Source: Lewinellaceae bacterium | GTDB lineage: Bacteria; Bacteroidota; Bacteroidia; Chitinophagales; Saprospiraceae | Reading direction: 5' to 3' | Assembly: GCA_016710765.1 (NCBI GenBank) | Contig: JADJUJ010000004.1 | Coordinates: 313,501-377,500 of the forward strand | DNA: 64,000 nucleotides | Part shown: one piece after another, positions 40,372-51,580 of the stretch | How positions within the stretch are numbered: position 1 is the first letter of the stretch | How the letters are laid out: each line of letters starts with the position of its first letter | Position numbers and translations under genes: made by a program | Notes under the pieces: model-generated | The model's input: only the letters and a program-made list of their open reading frames with translations | What the model was told of the DNA's origin: nothing | Database searches by the model: none

Positions 40372-41889
40372 TTACCTTTTTTTTGCCAACTTCAACTGAT
40401 CAAAATGAAAATCACCGATCGGGCAATCGATGCTGATGCCGGTTACTTCGTGTTTTTCATTAAAATTAAAGGTCAGCAAAGCGAAGGGTAAAAAACGATC
40501 GGGAAACACCACTTTGTAGGTGTCGTAATGCCAGTGGTCCATTTCCCCAAACAGGGTGTTTTTCGCCGGAAGCATGGTAAATTCCAGCCGCCCGTCGTCG
40601 ATGGTAACCGTGACATCGCCGTAGCTGGGATCGGTGTAAGTCCCTACCAATTCACTGGGTTTGGCAGAGGGTTCGGTGTTGGGAACCCGTGTTTTCAGTC
40701 TATCAGCCTTTTCTTCCTCCAGGTATTCCTGGTAGTTTTTTTTGCGTTCGGCTGCCTGTGCAATCCAGTCCGTTTCGGGCAATTTTTTGCCACTTTCTCG
40801 CAGATAGTAATCGATGACCGTCCATTTCATGGCATCGTTGATAAAAGGCTCCTCCCCATTGTTGAGGCTGATGAACGACAAGCCCAATTCGGGCACCAGA
40901 CAAACCTTGCTGATGTAGCCCGGCATGCCGCCGTCGTGCTCAATAACCTTTACACCCTGGTAGTCCGACAAAAACCAGCCCATGCCATAGGCGTAAAAAT
41001 GGATACCCATCCGTTTTTTACTCCCCGACACAGGGATGAGGGTACGGGCGGCAAACAGGGCATCTACCGTGCTGGGTTTCAGGATTTCCTTTCCTTTGAA
41101 GCTGCCCTTGTTGAGCAACATAATGGTCCAGTTGGCCAAATCTTCTACACTGGAATAAAGGGAAGCTGCTGGTTTTACCCCATTGAAATCGTATCGGTCG
41201 ATGATTTCCCCGTGAATATGGCCGGTGGTGACATTGTCGGTCCCCAGAAGTTCATCATTCGAAGGGCGGGTAGCATTCATTTGCAAGGGGGCAAAAAAAT
41301 GTGTGCTGACGAAGTCCGACCAGGTTTGTCCGCTTACCCGCTCTACCACCTTACCTGCCACCATAAACATGAGGTTCTGGTAGCCAAAATCGCTGCGAAA
41401 ATCCTGATCAATAGGCAGGTAGGCCATGTGCGCAATGATATCCTCATCGGTATAGTTGGTTCCGTACCAGAGCAAGTCGCCATCAAAGGTGGCCAGTCCG
41501 GAACGGTGGGAGAGGATGTCGGTAATGGTTAGTTCCCGGGTAATATAAGGATCCGACATTTTCAGTTCGGGAACGTACTGAATCACCTTATCGCTCCACT
41601 TCAATTTGCCTTCCTGCACCAAAATACCCACGGAGGCAGCAGTAAAAGCTTTTGAGCAAGAGGCGATGCTGAAAAGGGCTTGTGTGTCGAGCGCCTCCTT
41701 CTTTTTGGCATTTTTATACCCCATGGCTTTTTTCCAGACCAGGGTACTGTCTTTAACGACAGCAATGGCTATGCCCGTGGGCTGAAGTTGATCAAAAGCC
41801 TTTTGAAGTTCTTTGTCAAATGTGGGTGATTGGGCCGAAACCGTGAAAAGGGCTGCAAAGCAAATGGACAATACCAAGAAAATACGCAT
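40372..41889 (-). CDS. Serine hydrolase of the class C beta-lactamase fold
   Basis: 505 residues from ATG 41889 (MRIFLVLSICFAALFTVSAQ, a signal peptide). An in-frame ATG at 41907 would extend the signal start. Nucleophile motif SCSK in FSIASCSKAFTAASVG (Ser-x-x-Lys), then the YXN-type FGYQNLM, and a C-terminal HDGG at IEHDGGMPGYI (KTG-equivalent). A C-terminal domain (about 420-505) has beta strands typical of such hydrolases in Bacteroidota. Exported; may hydrolyse peptides, esters or cell-wall fragments. Substrate unknown. Faces away from the redox cluster. Confidence 0.82.
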   Translation of the reverse strand: MRIFLVLSICFAALFTVSAQSPTFDKELQKAFDQLQPTGIAIAVVKDSTLVWKKAMGYKNAKKKEALDTQALFSIASCSKAFTAASVGILVQEGKLKWSDKVIQYVPELKMSDPYITRELTITDILSHRSGLATFDGDLLWYGTNYTDEDIIAHMAYLPIDQDFRSDFGYQNLMFMVAGKVVERVSGQTWSDFVSTHFFAPLQMNATRPSNDELLGTDNVTTGHIHGEIIDRYDFNGVKPAASLYSSVEDLANWTIMLLNKGSFKGKEILKPSTVDALFAARTLIPVSGSKKRMGIHFYAYGMGWFLSDYQGVKVIEHDGGMPGYISKVCLVPELGLSFISLNNGEEPFINDAMKWTVIDYYLRESGKKLPETDWIAQAAERKKNYQEYLEEEKADRLKTRVPNTEPSAKPSELVGTYTDPSYGDVTVTIDDGRLEFTMLPAKNTLFGEMDHWHYDTYKVVFPDRFLPFALLTFNFNEKHEVTGISIDCPIGDFHFDQLKLAKKR

Positions 41890-42084
41890 GGTGCATTGTT
41901 TAAGCAAAAGCAGATTATCGAAATCTGCTTCTTGAATTCAGGTGAAATATTTTCCCGAAGGTAGAAAAAACTGTAAATTTCGTGAAATGCTGCCCTTCTC
42001 TGCCAGCATGTATCCAAACTATGTTTAATTTTACACTGGCACCATAGCCATGGCGTCGCTTCATCTATTAACCCAATTCTATTT

Positions 42085-45000
42085 ATGCGTACATTCCTTT
42101 CCTTCCTTTTTCTTTTCATGCTCACACCGATGCTCCTTCTGGCACAGAACAGTGCCGATGCGGCAGTGGCCCTTAGCGCTTCGGTGCAGACCAGCCCTGC
42201 CAGCGTGACCATCAGCTGGCCCATGAGTACCCCAACTGCTGATATTTTACTTTTTCGGCGAGACAAGGGGAGCGCTACCTGGTTTGCGCTGCTCGACGAT
42301 AGCCTGAGCACCGCCAGTTCTTTCGTCGACAACTTTGTTGCCCTCGGCAGCACCTATGAATACGGCATGCAAAAAGTAATCAATGGTATTCCTGCCTTTG
42401 GCTACGTCAGTGTTGCGGTAGAAGCCGCTGCAGTGGAACAGCGCGGAAAAGTTTTGGTATTTGTTGAACAGGCGCTGAGCACTCCACTGGCCAGCGAACT
42501 TGATCGACTCAAATACGATTTGAGTGGTGATGGCTGGACGGTCGTTTGGCACGAAGTGATGCCTAATGCCACTGTCCCCTCAGTAAAAAGCCAAATCGAA
42601 ACTGATTATGCTGCGGATCCTGCCAATGTAAAATCGGTACTCCTGCTGGGACATATCCCCGTCCCATACTCCGGCAATACCGCATGGGATGCCCATCCAG
42701 AGCACCAGGGCGCCTGGCCTGCAGATACCTATTATGGTGACATGACCGGCTCCTGGACCGACAACTCCATCAACAACACTGCTGCTGCACGCAACGCCAA
42801 CGACAATATACCTGGCGATGGTAAATTTGACCAAAGCATTGTTCCTGGCGCCTCCAAACTTGCGGTGGGCAGGGTCGATTTTGAAAACCTTGACGAAGTA
42901 ACATTTGGAACCACCAGAACCGAGTTGATGCGTCGTTACCTGAACAAAGACCATCGCTGGCGCGTAAAAGCCTACACTGCTGACAATAAAACTTTGATCG
43001 ACGATAACTTTGGTTATGCCGGAGGTGAAGCCTTCGCTGCCAACGGCTATCGCAATGGCTATGCGCTTACCGGCGAAGCAAATGTTGTGGAAGGTGACTT
43101 TTTCAACGACAGTGTTCGGCAGCTACCATGGCGACTGGGATTACGCCCCTAATCCTTTTATGCCCTCCGCACTCGCCTCTAAAGGTGGTATACTGACTTG
43201 CGGTTGGGCTGGCCGGCCACACTGGTTTATCCAGCACATGGCCAGCGGCGAAACGGTTGGCTATTCCACTGTAGAAACACAAAACACCTGCGACATCGTC
43301 GGATACCCCAGTTATTATGGCGCTTGTGGCACCCATGTTACCTTGCTGGGCGACCCAACGCTTCGGGCGCATGTAGTGGCACCTGCAAGCGATTTTACGG
43401 CGACCAGCCAATGTGGTAGTGTACACCTCAACTGGACAGCCGCTGCAGACAACGTTGCAGGTTATCAGGTGTTCAGGTCTACCTCACCATTGAGCGGTTT
43501 CACCAAAATCAATGCAACCCTCGCTACAGGTACCAATTACATAGACATGAACCCTCCCGTAGGCAATCTCTACTACCAACTTCGGGCGGTTAAACTGCAG
43601 ACTGGGACTGGTGGTACTTACTGGAACAACAGTACTGGCGTTTTCAGTAATGTAAATTACATCGGAGGAACAACACCCAATGTTACTGCCGCAGGCGGTT
43701 TGATCACCTGCTATTTTGCTGAAGATACTGTGCGTGGATTTTCCACCACTTCCGGAGTATCCTTCCACTGGGATGGCCCCAACGGCTTCTCTTCTGAGGA
43801 GCAAAATGCAGCAACAAGCCAGATCGGAACCTACGTCCTGACCGTCACCGCCCTGAACGGCTGTACAGCTTCCACCACGGTTACCGTGATTGAAGATACC
43901 GCTTTACCTGTCGTGATGGCCTCTGGCAATCCAATTACTTGTGCCAATTATGGCCAACTTTTGGGGTATGTCAGTGGTGGCTTTCCGGAATGGACGGGCC
44001 CCAACGGGTTCATCTCCGACGAACTGAGTCCTGCTGTTACCGAAGCCGGCACCTATACACTCACTGGTTTGAATATTTTCAACGGCTGTACTGCCACTGC
44101 TACGGTAGAAATCACGGAGGATCTGACGATTCCTGAAAATGTGACCGCACTGGCCAATGGCTCCATCAATTGCATCAATACGTCGGTTTCACTCCAGGCA
44201 AGTTCTTCCACCAATGGCGCAAGTTTCGCCTGGACAGGCCCTAACGGTTTTTCACAATCTGGTGAAAATGTGACTACCTTCGAAACCGGTGACTATACTG
44301 TTGTTGTGACGCACCCAACCACCGGTTGCACCGTCAGCGAAACGGTAATGGTAACAGAAGACATCAGTTCCCCAGATGTGAGCGCCGCAGGCGGTACCCT
44401 CAGTTGTAATGAACCCAGCATCAATCTTGTTGCGAACTCCGGCACCTCAGGTGTAACTTTCAACTGGTTCGGTCCCGGTGGATTCTCCTCAACGGAACAA
44501 AACCCTAGTGTCAATGCTGCAGGAACCTATGAGTTGCTGGTTACAGCATCCAATGGCTGTACCTCTTCAGCAACAGTTACCGTTGATATTGATGGATCGG
44601 TTCCCAATGTATCTGCGGTTGGTGGATTGATTACCTGCTACAACGACACCGACACGGTCCGCGGCTTTTCAACCACCCCGGATGTTACGTTTGCCTGGAC
44701 GACCAGCAACGGAATCATCCAGTCGGGCGCCGACAACCAAAACGCAGTAGCTGCTGCACCAGGCACCTACGTCCTTATCGTAACAGCACCCAATGGATGT
44801 ACCAATTCTACTTCAACTACGGTAGCAGCAGATTTGGTCGCCCCTACGGTATCTGCAACAACACCGGATCCCATTAATTGCATTGTCACCGATGTTACCT
44901 TGCAGGCCATGGTTACAGGCGGTGTACCCTTCTGGACCGGTCCAAATAATTTTGCATCAAGCGAGCTAAACCCGGTCGTTTCCGCACCAGGAATATACAC

Positions 45001-46009
45001 CCTCACCGCACTGAGTCCATTGAACGGATGCACATCCAGTTTGACGGTCGAAGTTGCCGACAACACCACACCACCTACTGTCACTGCCGTTGGCGGCGTG
45101 ATTTACTGTGAAGGGGGTACAGTTACACTTACAGCGGTTCATGGCCCCGACATTGTAATTGCCTGGCCAAGTTTGCCTGGCGGTAATGAGCCTGTTGTAT
45201 CGGATCCGGGGGATTATGTCCTCGTGGCCACTGATCTCAATACTGGCTGTACAGCAACTGAAACAGCCGTGGTTACACAGGTCTCTCCCTTTCTTTCTGC
45301 GGATGTGGACCCCATGACCGTGAACTGCAATGGTTCTAAGGACCTCAGCATCACGGCTACGGGTGGTACCCAGCCCTACAACTATGCATGGTCGAATGGC
45401 GAAACATCAGCGGGAACAAACTTCCCGAACAGCGCAGCATCCTACTTTGTCACCCTTACCGACGATGCAGGTTGTACGCTGGAATTCTCCGGCGACTTAC
45501 CATTTGTAGATACCTTATCGGTCACGGCAACAGCTACCAACGAAAGTGCTGTAGGAGCCAACGACGGAACGGCTACGGCATCACCAGCCGGTGGACAAGT
45601 ACCCGTTAGTTACCTTTGGAGCAATGGATCTACCACCCAAACGGCAGCAGGTCTTACAGCGGGTAACTACACCGTCACCATTACTGGTAATGATGGCTGC
45701 ACCGCAGTAACCACCGTAGAAGTACAGGTTATGGTTGGTACAAATGTTGCACCGGAAGGCTGGAACATCAGCTTAGCGCCCAACCCAGCCAGTCAGCAAA
45801 CCTGGCTGAATCTGCATTTCCCCAAAGCCCTGGATGCGCAGGTGCGTGTAGAGGATCTTTCGGGTCGCAATCTGATCAGTTCGAACATCGGAGTTCAGCA
45901 AGACAGCCGAATCAGGCTGGATACCAGCAAATTACCTGCTGGACTCTACATCGTACGAATCCTTGCCGATTCCAAAGTATACAACATGAAGCTGGTTAAA
46001 TCAGAATAA
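42085..46009 (+). CDS. C25-peptidase-like surface protein with Ig-like and SprB repeats and T9SS domain, frameshifted
   Basis: Signal MRTFLSFLFLFMLTPMLLLAQ. A fibronectin-like segment (to about 115) precedes a gingipain-like fold: SVLLLGHIPVPYSG, LAVGRVDF, then FGSYHGDWDY and GGILTCGWAGRPHWF. The first frame ends near 43150; the next resumes within FNDS/FGSYHG. Dropping one base near 43112 joins them (1307 residues). About five Ig-like units follow, each with GG.ITC...FxWTGPNGF...GTYTLTVTAxNGCT, then two SprB-type repeats (GGTQPYNYAWSNGET; GGQVPVSYLWSNGST), and the type IX sorting domain LAPNPASQQTWLNL. Exported to the surface, probably an adhesin-protease. The catalytic Cys-His of gingipains is not clearly seen. 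Confidence 0.78.
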
Positions 46010-46028
46010 TCAGTTCCTTTAGGTAAAT

Positions 46029-46079
46029 AAAAAGAGGGTGTCATATCTGGAATTCCAGTGTTGACACCCTCTCTTTTTT
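46029..46079. terminator. Strong bidirectional terminator
   Basis: AAAAAGAGGGTGTCA, loop, TTGACACCCTCTCTTTTTT. A-tract on the left and T-tract on the right give a good terminator for both the + strand giant and the convergent EF-G-like gene. Confidence 0.9.
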
Positions 46080-46098
46080 AACCTGATAATTGTAGCGC

Positions 46099-48233
46099 TT
46101 AACCCTCGTCGTTGCTTGATTGAGCGGCATAATCGGAGGTCAGCTTGGCCTGTATATCACCAGGAACCGCCGAGTAATCAGCAAACTTCATGGTAAACTT
46201 AGCCTTGCCTTGCGTCAGGGCTCGCAGGGTAGAGGAATACTTGTGCAGTTCTTTTAGGGGCACCCGGGCTTTAATGACCTGGTAATGGCCCTGTGCATCC
46301 ATACCCATTATAATGGCTCGGCGGGTTTGAAGATCGCCCATGACACTGCCCATAAATTCGGCATCGCACATGACTTCAAGATCGTAAATAGGTTCCAGAA
46401 TCTGTGGCCCGGCAGCCGGAAAAGCTTCCTTATAGGCCATGGTAGCAGCAATCTGGAAGGCCATGTCATTGGAATCAACTGGGTGCATTTTACCATCGTA
46501 AATGCTTACCCGAATATCGCGGCAGTAAGAACCTGTTAAAGGTCCTTCCTCCATTTTTGCCATAATTCCCTTTTTGATGGCATTGGTAAACCTGGCATCA
46601 ATCGATCCTCCAACAATAGCCCAGCAGAAGGAAAACTTACCACCCCATTTCAAATCTTCTGCTTCCAGATTTTTTACCGTGAGGCCGTGTGGCGCCGGCA
46701 TACCATCATAATAAGGTTCAATGCGCATGTGAACCTCGGCAAATTGTCCGGCACCGCCCGATTGTTTTTTGTGGCGGTAGTCCTGATTGGCTTCTTTGGT
46801 AATGGTTTCGCGATAGGGGATACGAGGCTCAATGAATTCCAGATGCACCCCAAACAGTTGCTCACTTTTATGCCGCACCATGTCGAGGTGCATTTCGCCC
46901 TGCCCTTGAATGATGGTTTGCTTAAGCTCCAGGCTTTGCTCCACAATCAGGGTTGGATCTTCCTCGTGAATGGAATGTAGGGCGTTGGCCATTTTTTCTA
47001 CCTCCGATTTACTTGGCGGAACTACAGCCATGCGAACCCGAGGCGTGGGAAAATGAATGCGTTCAATTTTTACAGAGGCCCCTTTAGGGTTCAGCGTTTG
47101 GTTGGTATGCGAACCCTTGAGTTTGACCGTACAGCCAATATCACCGGCACGGAGTTGGTCAACAGCATCGCGGTTTTTACCTTCCGATTCGTACAACTGG
47201 GCAAAACGCTCCACCATACTGTTGTCGGCATTGGTCAGTTCGTCGCCCGATTTCAGCACACCTGAGTACACTTTAAAGTAGGAAACGAGGCCAACTTTAG
47301 GCTCGCTGACAGTTTTAAATATAAAGACACAAGGCCGCGCTGCAGCATCGCAGGGCTTGGTGCCACCACCCTCGAGTTCGGCAGGTGGCCGGTCGGCAGG
47401 GCTGGGGCAGATGTCGTGAATAAATCCCATAATCCGGCCGGAGCCCATGTCTTTGGCTGCTGATACACAGAAAACAGGGAAAAATTGGTGGTGTGCAAGG
47501 CCGATGGCCAAGCCCTTGGCCAGATCCTCTTCATCCAGGGTTCCATTTTCAAAATATTTCTCCATCAGGCCCTCTTCATTTTCCGCAGCCGCTTCTACCA
47601 GGGCATTGTGCATTTCGTTGGCCCTTGCTTTGTGTTCAGCGGGTATGTCTTTTTATCGGGCTTTCCACCACCTGGAGGGAATACATACATCACCATGCGC
47701 AAGGCGTCAATGATGGCATTGAAGCCCGGGCCCTGGTTAACGGGAAACTGCACGGGCAACACCCGGTTTCCAAAGCGGTTTTTGGCCTGCTCCAGTGTCA
47801 TTTCAAAGTCCGATTTTTCATGGTCGAGCTGGTTGATGACAAAAATGGCAGGCGTGTCGTACTCATCTACATATTCCCATATCAGTTCTGTGCCTACTTC
47901 CACACCGCTCCGTGCGTTAAGCATCACTACCGCCGTATCCGCAACTTTAAGGGCTGTAATGACCTCACCTACGAAGTCGTCGAGGCCCGGCGTATCGAGG
48001 ATATTGATTTTGGTGTCTTTCCAATTGCAATGCAAAACGGATGCAAACAACGAGTGCCCTCGCTCCTGTTCGATTTGGCTGTAATCGCTCTGGGTATTGC
48101 CCTCTTCAACGGTACCGCGACGGCTTATCGCCTCGGCTTCGTACAACATGGTTTCAGCGAGCGTGGTTTTACCACTCCCGGAATGGCCCACAAGGACGAC
48201 ATTCCGGATTTGTTTGGTGTCAAAGGCAGACAT
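46099..48233 (-). CDS. EF-G-like translational GTPase paralogue, frameshifted
   Basis: Start chosen at ATG 48233 (MSAFDTKQIRNVVLVG). G1 GHSGSGKTT at 16-24, QERGHSL, G3 DTPGLDDF at 80-87 and G4 NQLD at 134-137. Canonical EF-G has DTPGH (catalytic His) and NKxD, so this copy lacks the usual His and Lys. Domains II-V follow (VSYFKVYSGVLKSGDELTNADN; VEQSLELKQTIIQGQGEMHLDM; ETITKEANQDYRHKKQSGGAGQFAEVHMRIEP; GSYCRDIRVSIYDGKMHPVDS). The frame breaks near 47640 (one C missing in TACCCG); adding it gives 711 residues. It is the EF-G2-like type rather than the main fusA. Probably cytoplasmic and ribosome-linked. It does not lie in a str operon. Confidence 0.8.
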
Positions 48234-48767
48234 AGGTATGAACTTTTTGGTGAATGAATCCGGATGACCATTGGTGAGGTGCCTAACGCCGGAACAGCGA
48301 AGATTGTGCAACAAAGCATGGGGGAGAATGAGCAAGGTCAGGTGGACCAGTGATCATAACCCTTTTTGTTGTTCACAGCCTTTGGGTCCGCCAACAGTCA
48401 TCCGTTTAATGTAAACGCGCGAATGGCATACTTGTAAAATTTAGTTTGGAGAAAAGGTTTGCTTCGCGGAATGAAAGTAGGCAGCCTTCCCTACGCATCA
48501 AAAAAAATAGGGAAAAAATTTCCCAACCGTTTTCGGGGCAAAAAAGGCATCAAATTTAAAAATTGCGATTATTGCCTGTAAATCAATCATTTATGCAAAA
48601 ACGGGTCGGCGAGCACTACCATTTAAAAAAAATCAAAAAAAATTTAAACCCTGGCAGCGCATTGGGAAAGATGATCGTTCCTTATTCAGGACGCCAGTTC
48701 AAAAACCAATTGTTGGCGTCGGTTTTGAAGTGCCCAAACCAATTTAATCAAACCAATCTTTCTTTTT
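48234..48767. other. 534-bp stretch upstream of the EF-G-like gene
   Basis: No convincing gene. One + frame (48563-48991) reads through poly-Lys and is unlike coding sequence. The start of a possible small protein is at 48768. No clear promoter was recognised. Confidence 0.5.
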
Positions 48768-48854
48768 ATGACGGCTACTTTCATTTATACCCTCGTATTG
48801 GCAGCGATCTACCTTGGTCGCAAGGTCTTCCTGATGAAAACACAGCATGCCTAG
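48768..48854 (+). CDS. Possible 28-residue single-helix membrane protein
   Basis: MTATFIYTLVLAAIYLGR then KVFLMKTQHA: one membrane helix and a positive tail. It is followed 40 bp later by a strong terminator (48895-48955) pointing the same way, so a short transcript ends here. It may be a real small protein or an untranslated RNA. Only the frame, helix and terminator support it. Confidence 0.4.
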   Translation: MTATFIYTLVLAAIYLGRKVFLMKTQHA

Positions 48855-48894
48855 ATAGCCAAGAATACTATCATCACCACGGGTGTCTGGTAGG

Positions 48895-48955
48895 AAAAGG
48901 GGTAGCAATACAAAGCGGTGTAAATTCCACTTTGTTTTGCTACCCCCTTTTATTT
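48895..48955 (+). terminator. Intrinsic terminator, also overlapping the convergent AlkD end
   Basis: AAAAGGGGTAGCAA, loop, TTGCTACCCCC then TTTTATTT. Good T-tract on the + strand, and the A-tract at its start would act on the minus strand. The AlkD stop codon lies within it. Confidence 0.85.
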
Positions 48956-49624
48956 AGGTTGCATCAACCGCAAGCCCTCCCGCCGCGTTAGCGCAGGCAA
49001 ACGATGCTGCTCGATGAATTCCCGAACCACTTTCGGATTGGTTCTGGAATATTGGCGCAGGGCCCAACCAGCGCCTTTTTGCAGGAAAAATTCTTTGGTA
49101 TCTGCAATGCGTAAGATGTAATCAAACATCAGTTGGTAATCGGTTTTTTCCTTGTATTTCAATTGAAAAATGATGCTGGTGCGTTGCAACCAAATGTAAC
49201 CGCTATCCATCCAGTCCGTGGTTATTGGCCGTATTTGATCCGGGAAACGCAAAAAATGAGTACCCACCATCTTGGAGGCAATCCAGTCAACGGTATCCCA
49301 CCAGGACTTGGTACGGATCAGTTCTTCCAAAAAATTAATAAAATCGGGGTCCTGCTTTTTGATGACTTTTTGCACCGTTTCAAGGGCAAAATAGTGGAGT
49401 TCTCTGTGATCGTCGGCAAAGCACAGGCGCACCAGCGTCTTTAAATCTTCTCCTTCCGGGATTCCAAGGTGGGCGTGTATTTGTTTGGTATGCGCCATCC
49501 ACTGCGGCGCTTTGAGCCCAAAATATTCAAACTGGTATTTCATGTACCGCATTTGCCCCTGGGCAATCTCGGGGTTGCCATGCTGGCGGAATTGGTCTCG
49601 AACAAGGCGGTAATATTCTTCCAT
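48950..49624 (-). CDS. AlkD-like DNA alkylation repair protein
   Basis: 224 residues, cytoplasmic, fully helical HEAT-like. Signature parts: FADDHRELHYFALETVQK, LIRTKSWWDTVDWIASKMVGTHF, and the C-terminal KGAGWALRQYSRTNPKVVREFIEQH. The AlkD family excises N3- and N7-alkylated bases without a base-flipping pocket. Length is normal. It is unlinked to other repair genes. Confidence 0.85.
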   Translation of the reverse strand: MEEYYRLVRDQFRQHGNPEIAQGQMRYMKYQFEYFGLKAPQWMAHTKQIHAHLGIPEGEDLKTLVRLCFADDHRELHYFALETVQKVIKKQDPDFINFLEELIRTKSWWDTVDWIASKMVGTHFLRFPDQIRPITTDWMDSGYIWLQRTSIIFQLKYKEKTDYQLMFDYILRIADTKEFFLQKGAGWALRQYSRTNPKVVREFIEQHRLPALTRREGLRLMQPK

Positions 49625-49660
49625 TGGAATGGTAAATTGTAGCCATCAACGTGCAACACT

Positions 49661-49697
49661 AAAAACACCCGGACACTCCTGCGAGATGCCCGGGTTT
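49661..49697 (-). terminator. Intrinsic terminator of the MFS gene
   Basis: Minus strand: AAACCCGGGCA, loop, TGTCCGGGTGTTTTT. It begins 22 bp after the MFS stop codon. Confidence 0.75.
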
Positions 49698-49718
49698 AAA
49701 TCATTTTATAGGTTTCCT

Positions 49719-50939
49719 TTATGCGTGCGCCGCCGCCCCATGCGGTTTCCCGCGCAGCATAAACCACAGTACGCCAAAGGCAAAGATCAGTATGATGGGA
49801 AACACGATGAGTTTGCCCAGGGTGGCCTGCCCGGCTGCCATTTCGGCGGCATCGCCTACCAGCCCTTGCGCCTGTGCGGCTGCCCGTCCGGAGTCGATCC
49901 AGCCACCCACAATCGGTTGTGCGATGCCTGTTGCAAACATGCCCATACCGCCCATAATCGACATACCCAGCGCGCCCGATTGCGGCACGTATTCGCTGGT
50001 TGTCCCAATCATGGTAGGCCAGAAATAGCATACCCCAATGGCAAACATAATGGCAGAAACGTACACCATGGCGCCGCTGGAGTGGCCCATCATGTAAATT
50101 CCCAGGGTTGCTATAACAGCGGATGCCCAAAGCACGCCAGTTGGATTCAGCCTGTGCACGACCGGGCCGGCAAAAAAGCGACCCACGGCCATAAGGCCTG
50201 TCACCATGGCCAGGATGAGCATTGGGGAGGCACCACTGGCCCCCAAAAGTCGTTCTACCCACTGCTGGGTACTCAGCTCTGTATTGGCGGTTAGAATCAT
50301 ACAAACCAGAAGCAGAATGTATACCGGATTCAGCATCCCTTTCAGGTTATCGCTAAATTTGGCTTGGCCTGCATCTTTCGCCTCTGGGAATTTTTGACCA
50401 TAAAAAAGATAGGCATAAATGGCGGTAGGAATCAGCATGACTGCAATTTGTGCCTGCCAACTCATGCCCGAATCCGTCATAAACTTTGAAATAAGAGCAC
50501 CTAAAAAGATACCACCGGGAAACCAAACATGAAAACGGTTCAGCATGGTTGTTTGATTTTTTCGGAACATGGCGGCAATCATCGGGTTACATGCCGCTTC
50601 TACCGTTCCATTGCCAAATCCTATAAAGAAATTGGAAATGAGCAACAAATAAAAACCGCTGGCGTAAATGGTCAATAGTATCCCAAGCAAGTGGCTTACC
50701 AGCGCCAAAACAATCATACGCTTTGCTCCAAATACGTTGTATAAATAACCGCCAACTATGGTGGCAATAGGGAAACCTAAAATGGCCATCTGGTTGATGT
50801 AGCCCAATTGCGTGTCGCTGAGCGTGAATTCCTTGCTGAGACTGTCGAGAATTCCGGCCCGAATGGCAAAGGCAAAGGCCGTAGTGACCAGGGCAAAACA
50901 GCTGGCCGTAAACAGCCTTAAATTGTTGACTTTGGACAT
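49719..50939 (-). CDS. MFS family transporter
   Basis: 406 residues with about 12 membrane helices (first at about 10-30, last about 385-400). The loop after helix 2 is NVFGAKRMIVLALVSHLLG, the MFS signature position. It has a long central loop (YGQKFPEAKDAGQAKFSDN) and a C-terminal His/Ala tail. Fold resembles sugar or organic-acid MFS symporters of Bacteroidota, but the substrate cannot be read. It lies between the AlkD-like gene and the GxxExxY gene. A terminator follows. Confidence 0.85.
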   Translation of the reverse strand: MSKVNNLRLFTASCFALVTTAFAFAIRAGILDSLSKEFTLSDTQLGYINQMAILGFPIATIVGGYLYNVFGAKRMIVLALVSHLLGILLTIYASGFYLLLISNFFIGFGNGTVEAACNPMIAAMFRKNQTTMLNRFHVWFPGGIFLGALISKFMTDSGMSWQAQIAVMLIPTAIYAYLFYGQKFPEAKDAGQAKFSDNLKGMLNPVYILLLVCMILTANTELSTQQWVERLLGASGASPMLILAMVTGLMAVGRFFAGPVVHRLNPTGVLWASAVIATLGIYMMGHSSGAMVYVSAIMFAIGVCYFWPTMIGTTSEYVPQSGALGMSIMGGMGMFATGIAQPIVGGWIDSGRAAAQAQGLVGDAAEMAAGQATLGKLIVFPIILIFAFGVLWFMLRGKPHGAAAHA

Positions 50940-50999
50940 GTTGTTCGTTTTGTTGAAAGTTGCTGGTAGAATTTACTTTTCAATAGAATTTGGTAGTTG

Positions 51000-51420
51000 T
51001 CAGTTTGCAGGCAAGGATGCAAAATAGTGGTTCACCATAGTTTTGATTCCCTCTTGGTACAGGTTACGGACAAAAAAAATTCATTAATATTCCTTTCGGT
51101 ACTTGTAAACAGCTCATATAGTTAAGCAGCTGGGCATCATAAACCGGTATCATGTACGCACACGCTTTGAGTTCAACTACTATTTGCTTATTAATCAAAA
51201 GATCAAACCGCAATGGACAATCCAGTGCCAAACCTTTGTATTGTATGTCAACCCTTTTCTGCTGCTCAACTACCAGCCCTCGCAACTGCAACTCATATAC
51301 CATCGCTTTTTCATAAATGTTTTCCAGTAATCCTGGACCAAGTAACTTGTGTACTTCAATGCCTGCGCCAATAATTTCGTAAGTCAGTGCATTGATGCTT
51401 TTTTGGGTAATCGTTTCCAT
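51000..51420 (-). CDS. GxxExxY family protein, frameshifted
   Basis: MNETITQ-type start: METITQKSINALTYEIIGAGIEVHKLLGPGLLENIYEKA, where GPGLLENIYE is the family hallmark (G-x-x-E-x-x-Y). Also YELQLRGLVVEQQKRVDIQYKG and ELKACAYM, which give a nuclease-like core (PD-(D/E)XK-type recollection). The first frame stops at 51064 after NFFCP; removing one T from the eight-T run near 51078 continues VRNLYQEGIKTMVNHYFASLPAN to the stop at 51000 (139 residues). Function of the family unknown. Probably single-gene unit. Confidence 0.8.
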
Positions 51421-51580
51421 AAAGTGTTTTGGATTAAAAATACACCGTATGAAAAAAAGGTTGCTGGATTAAACATACATTTTTATTAATTCAATATATA
51501 TCTTTTATGATTGGTAATCAGTGTTTTATGGTGTAAAATAAAATCGTTTGTTAACAGTTTTTACCACATAATATCCTTGT

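Noticed and set aside
48563..48991. A 142-codon + frame over the gap and the terminator
   Set aside because: It runs through poly-Lys and through the terminator hairpin and overlaps the convergent AlkD-like gene; not protein-like.
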